64,000 nt of DNA from Halorubellus sp034808145 (lineage in GTDB: Archaea; Halobacteriota; Halobacteria; Halobacteriales; Natrialbaceae), in contig NZ_JAXHGM010000005.1 of the NCBI RefSeq assembly GCF_034808145.1, positions 157,076-221,075 on the forward strand, given 5' to 3'. Shown here piece by piece: positions 1 through 7,845 of this stretch; the first letter of the stretch is position 1; the number at the start of each line of letters is the position of its first letter. The notes under the pieces are model-generated. The model searched no databases, was not told the origin of the DNA, and worked only from the letters and a program-made list of their open reading frames with translations. Both the position numbers and the translations under genes were made by a program.

Positions 1-213
1 CGGGGTGGGGCCGCGTACCTCCCCGACGAGAGCGACCCCGGCGTCAGCGTGACCGTCGACGTCTGGGCGAACGCGACCGGGAACGAGTCCACCACCCCAG
101 ACGTCGACGACCGTATCTCTGTTACCGGCCCTCCGCGGCCGAGTCTCGACTCGGACACGGTCGCGAGCGTCTCCGTCCACGCGCCAGTGGCCCATCGACT
201 GACCGCGCGCTGA
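1..213 (+). CDS. C-terminal end of an unidentified protein (partial)
   Basis: An open frame runs from the first base of the window to a TGA at 211-213 and gives the last 70 residues of a protein. The fragment is acidic and rich in Ser, Thr and Val, with NAT and NES sequons and an alternating hydrophobic pattern (VSVTVDVWANATG), as in the beta-strand part of an exported haloarchaeal protein. No membrane anchor or known motif is visible. Codon use is normal for the window, which supports the frame. The function cannot be told from this fragment. Confidence 0.55.
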   Translation, partial: RGGAAYLPDESDPGVSVTVDVWANATGNESTTPDVDDRISVTGPPRPSLDSDTVASVSVHAPVAHRLTAR

Positions 214-337
214 ACCGCGGTCTGGACCCGACGCGAACCGTTGAATCACGCGACCAGACGTCGAAACGCGGTGGTATTACCAATGGCTATTGAACCCAGA
301 AGACGTTTACGTGGCCGGAATCGAGGAACGGACCTGT

Positions 338-376
338 ATGGCCCGCGAGAGCCCGCCTCCCGGAGGTGAGCGGTGA
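338..376 (+). other. Possible 12-codon leader ORF coupled to the next gene
   Basis: ATG at 338 opens a 12-codon frame (MARESPPPGGER) that stops at TGA 374-376. That TGA shares its A with the ATG of the next gene (TGATG). A TTTA element at 306-309 lies about 30 bases before ATG 338, the usual distance for a leaderless start here. GGAGGTGA at 362-369 inside the mini-ORF is a strong Shine-Dalgarno sequence for the downstream gene. Seen directly: the frame, overlap and spacing. Inferred: translation and coupling. It could simply be a 5' UTR. Confidence 0.4.
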
Positions 377-1020
377 TGGACGTCGCCGGCGTCCACGCGG
401 AACTCGCCGTCGACCCGGCCGACGCCTGTCCGCTCGACGCGCTCGCCGAGGACCTCGACCTCCGCCGGTTCGTCCCCGGGTCGCCGACCGGGCCGGCGCA
501 GGTCGTCGTCGCGCCCGAGGACGGCGACGACCCCGCCGCGGACGCGAGCGACGTCGAGGGCGTCCACCCCGTCATCGAGGTCGAGACCGACGCGATCTGT
601 CGGCTCGACCCGTCGGAGTGCCCGCACGACCCCTGCCTCGGGGAGGGCCTCGGGTTCCTGCCGGTCGAGCCGTTCCACATGCGGTTCCGGGACGGCGAGC
701 TGTCCTGTCACCTCGCCGCGAACGACGACGCCGAGGTCCGGGAGTGCGCGAGCGCACTCCGGGAGGCCGGGTTCGACGTGACCCTGCGGGCGCTCCACGC
801 GGACTCGCTGCCCGGCGACGGCTCCATCGCCATCGTCGACCTCGACGAGCTCACCGAACGGCAACGCGAGGTCGCCGCCTACGCCGTCGCGAACGACTAC
901 TTCTCGCTGGACGGACCGACCGCCGCCGCCATCGCCGACGACCTCGGCATCTCGAAGTCCACGCTCTCGGCGCACGTGCGTGCGGCCCGGCAGAAGATCG
1001 GTCGGCAGGTCTTCGACTGA
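376..1020 (+). CDS. HTH_10 (Bat-like) transcriptional regulator
   Basis: A 214-residue protein with an N-terminal sensor-like domain of about 145 residues and a C-terminal HTH_10 domain of the bacterio-opsin-activator family. The HTH part begins at LTERQREVAAYAV, followed by a YFSLDGPTAAAIADDLGI stretch and the recognition-helix region SKSTLSAHVRAARQKI. Proteins of this build are DNA-binding regulators in haloarchaea, usually of metabolic or stress genes; the ligand or target here is unknown. ATG 376 is preferred over GTG 373 because GGAGGTGA (362-369) then sits at proper spacing. Most other genes here look leaderless, so this Shine-Dalgarno start stands out. It may be coupled to the mini-ORF just upstream. 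Confidence 0.85.
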   Translation: MDVAGVHAELAVDPADACPLDALAEDLDLRRFVPGSPTGPAQVVVAPEDGDDPAADASDVEGVHPVIEVETDAICRLDPSECPHDPCLGEGLGFLPVEPFHMRFRDGELSCHLAANDDAEVRECASALREAGFDVTLRALHADSLPGDGSIAIVDLDELTERQREVAAYAVANDYFSLDGPTAAAIADDLGISKSTLSAHVRAARQKIGRQVFD

Positions 1021-1100
1021 CCTGAGTACTTAAATCACCGAATTGTTCGGCGTCACGTCCAACGGTTCTCAGGACAGTAATTACTATTGGTGAGACAACG

Positions 1101-2051
1101 ATGACGACGAACCGCCGTACGTTCATGAAGCGCGCAGGAAGCGTCGCCGCACTCGCAGCTGTCGGTGCAACCACCGCGAGCGCCGAGTCCGGGTGGAGGA
1201 CGCGAGAATCGCCGACGGAACGGACGCTGTACGACGTGGAGGAGACCGCTGGCGGTGTGTACGCGGTCGGCGCGGGCGGTGTCGTGCTCGAACGCACCGC
1301 GAAAGGCTACGTGAAGGTGCTTGATGGCGGGCCGACCGGGAACGGGAACTCGCTGTACGGCGCGGACGTCACCGACGACGGGAAGCGCCTGTGGTTCGTC
1401 GGCGCGAGCGGCGCGATCGGCGAGTACGACGTCGAGACCGGTAGCCTGGACTCGCACTCGGCGCCGATGGACGTGACGAACAACTTCAACGACGTCTCCG
1501 TGACCGGCGACGCGGGCGAGGTGAACGTGTACGTCGCTGGGGACTCCGGGAAGCTGTACTACTCCTTCGAGAACGGCGCGAGCCAGACCTGGGAGTACTC
1601 AACGCCCGCCAGCGGCGCGGCGATCAACGCGGTCGACTTCCACGACGTCAAGAGCGGCCACATCGTCGACGGCAACCAGACGGTCCTGTACACCAGGGAC
1701 GGGGCGACGTGGGACCGACTGGGGATCGCGAACGCGAACAACAACTTCTACGGCGTCGACTCGGACGGCTTCGACGACGTCTGGGTCAGCGGTGGCGGCG
1801 GCACCATCTTCCACTGGAACGGCAGCGAGTGGATCCGCTCGGACACGGGCGACGCGGGTCAGCGCGACATCGAGGTCGCGGGCGCGGACAGCGGCTACGT
1901 GGTCGGCGGCGGCGGGAAGGTCTACGACCGCGAGAACACCAGGTGGAGCCAGGACGCGACGCCCAGCGGCGAGAACCTGAAGGCGGTGGTGCTGCGTGGC
2001 GGCGAGTCCGCGGTCGCGGTCGGCGCCGGCGGCACCATCCTCGAACGCTGA
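1101..2051 (+). CDS. Tat-exported seven-bladed beta-propeller protein
   Basis: 316 residues. The start carries a twin-arginine signal (NRRTFMKRAG, residues 4-13), a hydrophobic Ala/Val run and an AxA-like cleavage region near residue 28. The mature part holds seven repeats of about 38-46 residues, each with a G-x-G/S-G-x-hydrophobic core followed by an aromatic or charged strand: near residues 57, 101, 147, 191, 231, 269 and 308 (for example VGAGGVVLER and VGAGGTILER at the two ends). This matches WD/YCF48-type propellers, which serve as binding scaffolds. It should fold before export and act outside the membrane. The gene stands alone. The partner or ligand is unknown. Confidence 0.8.
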   Translation: MTTNRRTFMKRAGSVAALAAVGATTASAESGWRTRESPTERTLYDVEETAGGVYAVGAGGVVLERTAKGYVKVLDGGPTGNGNSLYGADVTDDGKRLWFVGASGAIGEYDVETGSLDSHSAPMDVTNNFNDVSVTGDAGEVNVYVAGDSGKLYYSFENGASQTWEYSTPASGAAINAVDFHDVKSGHIVDGNQTVLYTRDGATWDRLGIANANNNFYGVDSDGFDDVWVSGGGGTIFHWNGSEWIRSDTGDAGQRDIEVAGADSGYVVGGGGKVYDRENTRWSQDATPSGENLKAVVLRGGESAVAVGAGGTILER

Positions 2052-2162
2052 CGCCCGACTCGACTGCCGTCACCGCCCCGAACCGCAGAGCACATCGGAC
2101 GGACGCCCCGTCCGCTCCCCCATGCCACTACGACGGACGCTCCGACGCTCCCCCATACCATC

Positions 2163-2183
2163 GTGACGGCTTCCGGCCGTCAC
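2163..2183. terminator. Hairpin between convergent genes
   Basis: GTGACGGC (2163-2170) and GCCGTCAC (2176-2183) form a perfect 8-bp stem with a 5-base loop between two converging genes. There is no long T run, so it may act as a bidirectional transcript end or simply a barrier. Just upstream, GCTCCCCCATxCCA occurs twice within about 35 bases. Confidence 0.4.
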
Positions 2184-2234
2184 GTCGCTCGAACGACGCA
2201 CTGTCTAACGCTCACTCGTTCTCCGTGCGGTCAG

Positions 2235-2960
2235 TCAGTCGAACAGCCGCCGGGCGTGCTCCGCCAGGCAGACCTCGAGGATGCCGGTGCCGATCTCCCA
2301 GCCGCCCTGGATGGGGTCGAGCTTCGTCTCGCCGGCGCGCTCGCCGTACGTGATGGGAATCTCGATGACGTCGTACCCGCGCATCGCCGGGCGGATGAGC
2401 AGTTCGGCGGAGAGCGCGGTGTTCGTCGTCCAGACGACCTCCTGGAGGACGTCCCGGCGGTAGGCGCGCATCCCCGTCGTGGTGTCGTGGACGCGCGTCC
2501 CCATCAGGGCGCTCGCGAGCACCGCGAACGCGTGGTTCCCGAAGCGGTTGAACGCCGGCATCGCGTCCGCGCCGTGATAGAGACGGTCGCCGGACACGAC
2601 GTCGTACCCCTCGTTCACCTTCGCCAGGAACCGCGGGAGGGCGTCCATCGGGTACGTGTCGTCGCAGTCCGTCGTTACGACCACAGGGCGGTCCGGCGTG
2701 AGGACGGCCTCGCGGACCGCGACCCCGTACCCCTGGGGTTCCTGCTCGATGACCGTCGCACCCTTCTCGCGAGCGATCTCCGGCGTGTGGTCGTCCGAGC
2801 CGTCGACGCAGACGACCTCGGCGCGGCCGTCGGTCACGCGGTTGATGTCGTCGAGGACCGTCCCGATAGCGGCCGCCTCGTTGTACGTCCCCATCACGAC
2901 GGCGACGTCGTCGAACGTGAACGCCGACCCGTCGACGGACCCGTCGTCGGTGTCTGTCAT
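2235..2960 (-). CDS. GT2 glycosyltransferase, dolichol-phosphate mannosyltransferase-like
   Basis: 241 residues, GT-A fold. The nucleotide-sugar site begins at VVMGTYNEAAAIGTVLDDI. An acidic cluster (VCVDGSDDHT) and the metal-binding stretch TTDCDDTYPMD follow, then MGTRVHDTTTGMRAYRRDV, a typical acceptor-side segment of DPM1-like enzymes. Such enzymes move a sugar from a nucleotide donor to dolichol phosphate or another lipid carrier at the inner face of the membrane, feeding N-glycosylation or lipid modification. There is no C-terminal membrane domain. The start at 2960 (MTDTDDGS) precedes the first conserved strand; a longer upstream frame is Arg-rich and looks non-coding. No glycosylation cluster surrounds it. 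Confidence 0.85.
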   Translation of the reverse strand: MTDTDDGSVDGSAFTFDDVAVVMGTYNEAAAIGTVLDDINRVTDGRAEVVCVDGSDDHTPEIAREKGATVIEQEPQGYGVAVREAVLTPDRPVVVTTDCDDTYPMDALPRFLAKVNEGYDVVSGDRLYHGADAMPAFNRFGNHAFAVLASALMGTRVHDTTTGMRAYRRDVLQEVVWTTNTALSAELLIRPAMRGYDVIEIPITYGERAGETKLDPIQGGWEIGTGILEVCLAEHARRLFD

Positions 2961-3016
2961 GGCTTCGGCTAGCCAGCGCGCCGACTTTAGGCTTGCCAAA
3001 ACTCTGGGCGTGGTCC

Positions 3017-3367
3017 TCAGACGGGGTCGACGTCGTGGAGGAACGTCTGGAACTCCATCGTCCGCCCGTCCGGGTCCGTCGCGAAGAACTGGTAGATGCC
3101 GAACTCGTCGTTCACCTCGGGTTCGCCACGTGCACGACCCGCGAACTGCTCGTAGAACTCGTCGACGCCCGCTCGGTCCTCGGTCACGAACGTCAGGACG
3201 CCGTCGGTCTCCGTCTCGTCGCTCGCACAGAACCCGAACAGGAGGTTGTCGTACCTGCAGATGGTGCACGCCGACTGCTCCAGCCACACCTCCGCACCGA
3301 CCTCCTCGACGTAGAACTCGGCGGTCGACTCGTAGTCCTCGCAGCTGAAGAACACGATTCCGGACAT
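3017..3367 (-). CDS. VOC (glyoxalase/bleomycin-resistance) family protein
   Basis: 116 residues with the betaalphabetabetabeta pattern of a vicinal-oxygen-chelate module: MSGIVFFSCEDYESTAEFY opens the first strand and helix, and the second half ends FFATDPDGRTMEFQTFL, the common VOC closing motif. One domain would work as a dimer. Some VOC metal ligands are not obvious: the usual first His is replaced around FFSCED, so it may bind a small molecule rather than act as a glyoxalase. The start at 3367 gives the standard VOC N terminus; an ATG seven codons upstream is possible. The substrate is unknown. Confidence 0.75.
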   Translation of the reverse strand: MSGIVFFSCEDYESTAEFYVEEVGAEVWLEQSACTICRYDNLLFGFCASDETETDGVLTFVTEDRAGVDEFYEQFAGRARGEPEVNDEFGIYQFFATDPDGRTMEFQTFLHDVDPV

Positions 3368-3410
3368 ATCCAGCGGTGCACGCGCCACGATGAAATGACT
3401 TCGCGTTGCG

Positions 3411-3491
3411 GGACTCGACTGCCGGAAGCACGCGAGTGGAATCGACTGCCGGAAGTGAGCGGGCGGAATCGACTGCCGGGAGTCGCTATCG
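3411..3491. repeat. Three tandem copies of a 27-bp unit
   Basis: The core GGAATCGACTGCCGGAAG, with small changes, starts at 3411, 3438 and 3465, exactly 27 bases apart. The 18-base cores differ at one or two positions while the 9-base remainder is variable. The array lies between the starts of the VOC gene and the end of the small membrane protein gene, in non-coding DNA. Confidence 0.75.
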
Positions 3492-3496
3492 GCGTG

Positions 3497-3724
3497 TCAG
3501 CCGGTGAGTTCCGCGAGGAACAGCAGGACCTGTGGTGCGACGAGCATGAACGCGCCGACGGCGATGAGGAGTGCGGGCGTCCACAGGAGGTTCATGCCGG
3601 CGCCGAGCCAGAGACCGAGTCCGGCGAGCAGGCAGAGGATGCCGATGATGCGTAACACCCAGGCGAACGCCTCTTCCAGTCCCGAGTCCGCGACCAGTTC
3701 GACGACCTCCAGTGCTTCGTCCAT
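3497..3724 (-). CDS. Small two-helix membrane protein
   Basis: 75 residues. A short acidic head (MDEALEVVELVADSGLEE) is followed by two hydrophobic segments, about residues 20-43 (WVLRIIGILCLLAGLGLWLG) and 49-72 (TPALLIAVGAFMLVAPQVLL), joined by a Gly-Met-Asn turn. It should sit in the cytoplasmic membrane with little outside it. It lies downstream of, and on the same strand as, the VOC gene but is separated from it by the 27-bp repeat array. No family or function is recognised. Confidence 0.6.
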   Translation of the reverse strand: MDEALEVVELVADSGLEEAFAWVLRIIGILCLLAGLGLWLGAGMNLLWTPALLIAVGAFMLVAPQVLLFLAELTG

Positions 3725-3909
3725 GACACCTGGACCGTGCCCGCAGACGCCCTTCGACGCCCGTCCTAAACAGTGAGGCCCCAGCGAGCATCGATGCCCG
3801 ACCGTCGGCAGACCGGCGTTTCGATTCCTGCGTTCGACGCTCCCGGACAGTAAATCTCACCGCCTACCGGCAATCAACTTTTTCCCAGTCCGGTCTCAAC
3901 GGGGAGTCG

Positions 3910-4569
3910 ATGACACGTCTTCGTCGCACGCTTGCGTACTTCGGCTTCGCGGCACCTGCCGCATCTATCGGTCTCGTGTTCCTCGCGACGCTCGTCGACC
4001 CGAAGTACTCGTGGGCGACGCGCTCGCTCTCGAGCATGGGCGAATCGACCGGGCTCGGACTGCTCGCGGTCGGCTCCTCGAACCAGCTCGCGTGGCTGCT
4101 GTTCAACGGCGGCCTGTTCGCCGGCGGCATCCTCGGCCTGCCGTTCGTCGCGCTCCTCTGGATGGACGCCCGGAACCGCCTCGAGCGCGTCGGCGCCGCC
4201 TGGTTCGCGTTCGCGCTCGTCTGCATGTCCGGCGTCGGCGTCGCGTTCCTCGAATCCGACGCCGCCGCCGCGCCGTTCGACCAGTTCCACTTCCTGTTCG
4301 CCGTCCTCCTGTTCTTCTCCATCGCCATCGCCCCATGGATCCACGGCTCCGGGATGGCGCTCGCCGACGACGCCCGAGCGGGCGTCCTGACGATGTGGCT
4401 CGCGAACGTCTACGCCGTCCAGTGGGTCGTCTGGATGATCCTCGAAGCGTTCGTGTTCACCGGCGACGGCGACACGTGGACGTACTTCGCGGTCCCCGAG
4501 TTCGTCGGCGCGCTCGCCCTCGGCGGCTGGGCGATCTGGCTCGCCACCCGCAAACTCCGCGACGTCTGA
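3910..4569 (+). CDS. DUF998-type multi-pass membrane protein
   Basis: 219 residues with six predicted hydrophobic segments, starting with LAYFGFAAPAASIGLVFLA. The SLSSMGES segment after the first helix is typical of DUF998 proteins, where a short D/S-x-S-x-LG loop follows TM1. Length and helix count fit the family. It belongs in the cytoplasmic membrane. DUF998 proteins have no settled biochemical role. A T-rich box around 3878-3883 lies about 30 bases before the ATG, so the transcript is probably leaderless. Confidence 0.75.
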   Translation: MTRLRRTLAYFGFAAPAASIGLVFLATLVDPKYSWATRSLSSMGESTGLGLLAVGSSNQLAWLLFNGGLFAGGILGLPFVALLWMDARNRLERVGAAWFAFALVCMSGVGVAFLESDAAAAPFDQFHFLFAVLLFFSIAIAPWIHGSGMALADDARAGVLTMWLANVYAVQWVVWMILEAFVFTGDGDTWTYFAVPEFVGALALGGWAIWLATRKLRDV

Positions 4570-4594
4570 CGACGACCACTGAGCGGTTTCCGTT

Positions 4595-4652
4595 CCCGGA
4601 ATCGTTCAGGGGACGCCACGCAGCTAGTCCCGGAACCGTTTAGGCGACGCCG
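4595..4652. repeat. Imperfect promoter-region duplication (34-bp period)
   Basis: CCCGGAATCGTTCAGG at 4595-4610 and CCCGGAACCGTTTAGG at 4629-4644 are near copies 34 bases apart, each followed by a GACGCC block. The second copy contains the TTTA element (about 4639-4642) placed 27-30 bases before the channel gene's ATG. Confidence 0.5.
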
Positions 4653-4667
4653 TCGGGTACGTCACTC

Positions 4668-6299
4668 ATGGACACCTGGCGTCGACGAACCGCGTACTAC
4701 CTCGTCGGGCTGGCCGCCGTGATGCTCGCGTACGCCGGGCTCTACTACTACGGGATGAACACGATAGAGGGACGACCGCGGACGTTCCTCCACGCGCTCC
4801 AGGTCATCGTCGAGACGTTCACCACGACCGGCTTCGGGTCCGACTCGCCGTGGCAGACGCCGGAGATGAACGTCCTCGTCATCGTCATGGACCTCACCGG
4901 CGTCGTCCTCATCTTCCTCGCGCTCCCCGTCCTCGTGTTCCCGCTGTTCGAGGAAGCCATCTCGACGACCGTCCCGACGGCCCTCCCCGAGGACGTCACC
5001 GACCACGTCGTCATCTGCACGTACACGACGCGCGTCGACCCGCTCGTCGCCGAACTCGACGCCGTCGACGTCCCCTACGTCATCATCGAACCGGACCGCG
5101 ACCGCGCCACCGAACTCGTCGACGCCGGCTACGACGTCATCCAGGAGAGCCCCGACACGGAACGCGGCCTCCGCGGCGCGAACCTCCCCGAAGCGCGAGC
5201 GCTCGTCGCGGACGTCTCCGACAAGGTCGACGCCAGCATCGTCCTCGGCGCGCGCGCCATCTCCGACGACGTCCCGCTCGTCAGCATCGTCGAGGAGCCC
5301 GAGAGCGTCCGCTACCACGAGCTCGCGGGCGCCGACGTCGTGCTGTCGCCGCGGTCGATACTCGGCGGGAGTCTCGCGAACAAGGTCGCTGCCGCGCTCA
5401 CCGCGGACGTCGGCGCCGCTATCGAGATCGGCGATCAGTTCGACATCGTCGAGTTCCCGATCCATCGCGGCAGCGAGATCGTCGGGCGGACGCTCGCGGA
5501 GAGTGGCCTCCGCGAGCAAGCGGGCGTGAACGTCATCGGCGCGTGGTTCGACGGCGACTTCCAGTCCCCACCGGACCCCGGCCGACGGATCGAGTCCGGG
5601 ACGGTCCTCCTCGTCTCCGGAGAGGAGACGGCGCTCGAACGCGCGAAGGAACTGACGCTCAGCGAATCGCGGCGGGTCGCGGGTGGCGAGACCATCGTCG
5701 CGGGCTACGGCGAGGTCGGCCAACAGATCGCGGCCACGTTCGACGACGCTGGCCTCTCCTACACCGTCCTCGACGTCGAGGAGAAGGAGGGCGTCGACGT
5801 CGTCGGCGACGCGACGGACGCGTCGACGCTCGAACGCGCCGGCATCCACGACGCTCGGTCGCTCATCCTCGCGCTCCCCGACGACACCGCCGCCGAGTTC
5901 GCGACGCTCGTCGCACGCGACCTGAGCGACTCTGTGGAGATCCTCTGTCGCGCGGAGGAGGTCGAATCCACGAGGAAGATGTACCGCGCCGGCGCGGACT
6001 ACGTCCTGTCGCTCGCGACCGTCACCGGACGCATGGTCGCGTCCGAGGTCCTCGACGAGGACATCATCTCGCTGAACACGCAGATCGAGGTCGTGCGAAC
6101 GAACGCCCCCGAACTGGCGGGGCAGACGCTCGCGGACGCTCGCGTCCGGTCGCGGACCGGCTGTACCGTCGTCGCACTGGAACGCGACGGCGAACTCTAC
6201 ACGGACCTCGGGCCGGACACCGAGATCCGCGCGGACGACGCCCTCATCGTCGCCGGAACGGACGCGGGAACGAACCGGTTCAAGGAACTGCTCGCGTAG
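4668..6299 (+). CDS. Potassium channel with a two-helix pore and tandem RCK domains
   Basis: 543 residues. TM1 is about residues 9-29; a pore helix and selectivity filter of the form TTTGFG follow at 52-57, then TM2 at about 69-93. Two RCK modules (each TrkA-N plus TrkA-C) follow, beginning near residues 112 and 340. It should form a gated K+ channel or K+-conducting tetramer. The second RCK keeps the nucleotide-binding GYGEVG loop; the first reads VVICTYTTR and has lost the glycines, so only one domain per chain probably binds nucleotide. It stands alone behind a duplicated promoter-like sequence and converges back to back with the next gene (stop codons adjacent at 6299/6300). Confidence 0.85.
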   Translation: MDTWRRRTAYYLVGLAAVMLAYAGLYYYGMNTIEGRPRTFLHALQVIVETFTTTGFGSDSPWQTPEMNVLVIVMDLTGVVLIFLALPVLVFPLFEEAISTTVPTALPEDVTDHVVICTYTTRVDPLVAELDAVDVPYVIIEPDRDRATELVDAGYDVIQESPDTERGLRGANLPEARALVADVSDKVDASIVLGARAISDDVPLVSIVEEPESVRYHELAGADVVLSPRSILGGSLANKVAAALTADVGAAIEIGDQFDIVEFPIHRGSEIVGRTLAESGLREQAGVNVIGAWFDGDFQSPPDPGRRIESGTVLLVSGEETALERAKELTLSESRRVAGGETIVAGYGEVGQQIAATFDDAGLSYTVLDVEEKEGVDVVGDATDASTLERAGIHDARSLILALPDDTAAEFATLVARDLSDSVEILCRAEEVESTRKMYRAGADYVLSLATVTGRMVASEVLDEDIISLNTQIEVVRTNAPELAGQTLADARVRSRTGCTVVALERDGELYTDLGPDTEIRADDALIVAGTDAGTNRFKELLA

Positions 6300-7346
6300 T
6301 CACTCCGGGTCGACGACGCGTTTCGGGCCGGAGCCGACGAGTTCGCCCTCGCGACTCCCCGGCCGGACGTACGTCCAGACGCGCGACCCTTCGCCGCCGC
6401 CGTCGACCACGGGCGCGTCCTTGAGGCCGCGTTTGATGCATCGCCACCACCCGGAGTCGGTGTCGTACCCCGCGGGGTACTCCGCGTAGAGCTCCTCGAC
6501 GAAGTCCCCGCGTTTCGCGCGGTCGACGTCGCGGAGGTACGCGAGCGCCGCGCCGACGGCCTCCCGTCGCGGCGCGCACGTCGACTCGGAGCGACCGGGG
6601 ACGTCGAGCGAGTCCAGGTCGACGAGGTCCTCGCCGGGTCGGACGTCCGGACTGGAGCGCGCGATGCGCGTCCCCGACCGGTAGTCGAGCCCGGTCGAGG
6701 GCTCTCGGCCGAGGCGTTCGCGGGTCTTCGCGACCGCTCGTCGCGCGAACTCGTCGAGACGCTCGCCCTCCACGCCCTTCAGTTGGTTCGCGTGCGACCC
6801 GAGGGACTCGTCCTCGAAGCGTTCGACGCGCTCGGGCGCAAAGTTCCCGCCGACGTCGAGCGGGTCCCCACGGTCGCTCGCCCCGTCGTCGCCGTCCTGG
6901 CGCGGACGCTCCAGGCCGCGGCCGTCGTTCTCGTGCCCGTCGCTCGCGGGCCGGGAATCGGTCGACGCGGGCGTGAACGCGGCCGACGCCGTCGAACGCG
7001 TCGTCCTCGAACCACTCCCGTCGGTCGCTCGTGCACGCCCATCGTCCGCCGCCGCGGTCGCCTCTCGGTCTACGGCTCCGTCCCGGTCTGCCGCTGTGTC
7101 TCGGTCCGCGGTCGCATCCCGAGCGTCGTCTCCGACGTCGCGCGACGAGAGCTCGGCCTCCAGCTCGTCGACCCGCGCCTGGTACTCCGTGAGCAACTGG
7201 TCGCGTTCGGTGCCCTGCTCGATCGCGGCGCGATTCCCGATTATCCAGCGCAGGTACTCGCCGCGGTCCTCGAACCCCAGGAGGTCGACCTCGGTGTCGA
7301 GCTTCCGGGCGTCCTCGGCGGACAGCTCGAGGCGTATCTCGGGCAT
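6300..7346 (-). CDS. RHH/CopG-like N-terminal domain protein with disordered linker
   Basis: 348 residues. The first about 45 residues (PEIRLELSAEDARKLD, then GFEDRGEYLRWIIGNR) resemble a ribbon-helix-helix DNA-binding or dimerisation unit, followed by a short coiled coil (TEYQARVDELEAELSS). Residues about 75-165 are a low-complexity Asp/Arg/Ala/Thr linker. The C-terminal about 130 residues form a compact domain (LAYLRDVDRAKRGDFVEELY, GWWRCIKRGLKDAP) that I do not recognise but which is Trp/Arg-rich and well structured. ATG 7346 is preferred to GTG 7349. Role: possibly a DNA-associated haloarchaeal protein; function unknown. The stop codon abuts the potassium channel's stop. Confidence 0.65.
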   Translation of the reverse strand: MPEIRLELSAEDARKLDTEVDLLGFEDRGEYLRWIIGNRAAIEQGTERDQLLTEYQARVDELEAELSSRDVGDDARDATADRDTAADRDGAVDREATAAADDGRARATDGSGSRTTRSTASAAFTPASTDSRPASDGHENDGRGLERPRQDGDDGASDRGDPLDVGGNFAPERVERFEDESLGSHANQLKGVEGERLDEFARRAVAKTRERLGREPSTGLDYRSGTRIARSSPDVRPGEDLVDLDSLDVPGRSESTCAPRREAVGAALAYLRDVDRAKRGDFVEELYAEYPAGYDTDSGWWRCIKRGLKDAPVVDGGGEGSRVWTYVRPGSREGELVGSGPKRVVDPE

Positions 7347-7436
7347 CACCGATGGCTACGCCCGTCCCCAATATAAATCGTTGCGCAAGACACCGAGCCC
7401 TCGCCGTGGAGAACGTTCGCACGACCGGGCCAAACC

Positions 7437-7444
7437 CTTAAATC
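7437..7444 (+). promoter_or_regulatory. TATA box of the UPF0058 gene
   Basis: CTTAAATC has its centre about 27 bases before ATG 7468. This spacing predicts a leaderless transcript from that ATG and argues against the ATG at 7462. Confidence 0.55.
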
Positions 7445-7467
7445 TCGGCTAACGCATACGAATGGGT

Positions 7468-7746
7468 ATGCACAAGGACGAACTCCTCGAGCTCCACGAG
7501 CACATGGTCACGATAATGGAGAACTTCGACGACCAGGACGAGGTCCCCGACGGGCTGTTCTCGACGTACCGCGAACTCGACATCGACCCCTCGGACGTCC
7601 ACAAGTCGAAGAGCGAGCACAAGCACGCGGTGTTCGTCCTCGGGAACTCGCTCGCGAACGCGATGAGCGAGGACGAGTTCTCGAGCGCGGGCCGCATCGG
7701 CAAACGCATGAAGGAGCTCGCCGAGGACGCCGAGTCGAAGATCTGA
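7468..7746 (+). CDS. UPF0058 family protein
   Basis: 92 residues, all helical, beginning MHKDELLELHEHMVTIM, the usual start of UPF0058 proteins, and continuing through VHKSKSEHKHAVFVLG, the conserved Lys/His-rich centre. The family is restricted to archaea; known structures are helical bundles, but no activity is established. Start 7468 was chosen over 7462 by TATA spacing and family start. It is followed after 99 bases by a long coiled-coil protein on the same strand, with its own promoter-like sequence between. Confidence 0.8.
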   Translation: MHKDELLELHEHMVTIMENFDDQDEVPDGLFSTYRELDIDPSDVHKSKSEHKHAVFVLGNSLANAMSEDEFSSAGRIGKRMKELAEDAESKI

Positions 7747-7845
7747 ACGCCACCGCTCCTGTCGTCGCCTTGTCACCGAGTGGCGACGTCGTGGAGAGTC
7801 ACGACGGCGGAACCTATTTGGTCCGTGTGGGGCGAAAGGCAGTAC

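Noticed and set aside
3017..3388. Longer start for the VOC protein (MARAPLD upstream of MSGIVFF)
   Set aside because: The VOC fold starts at MSGIVFF; the extra seven codons add nothing recognisable. Possible but less likely.
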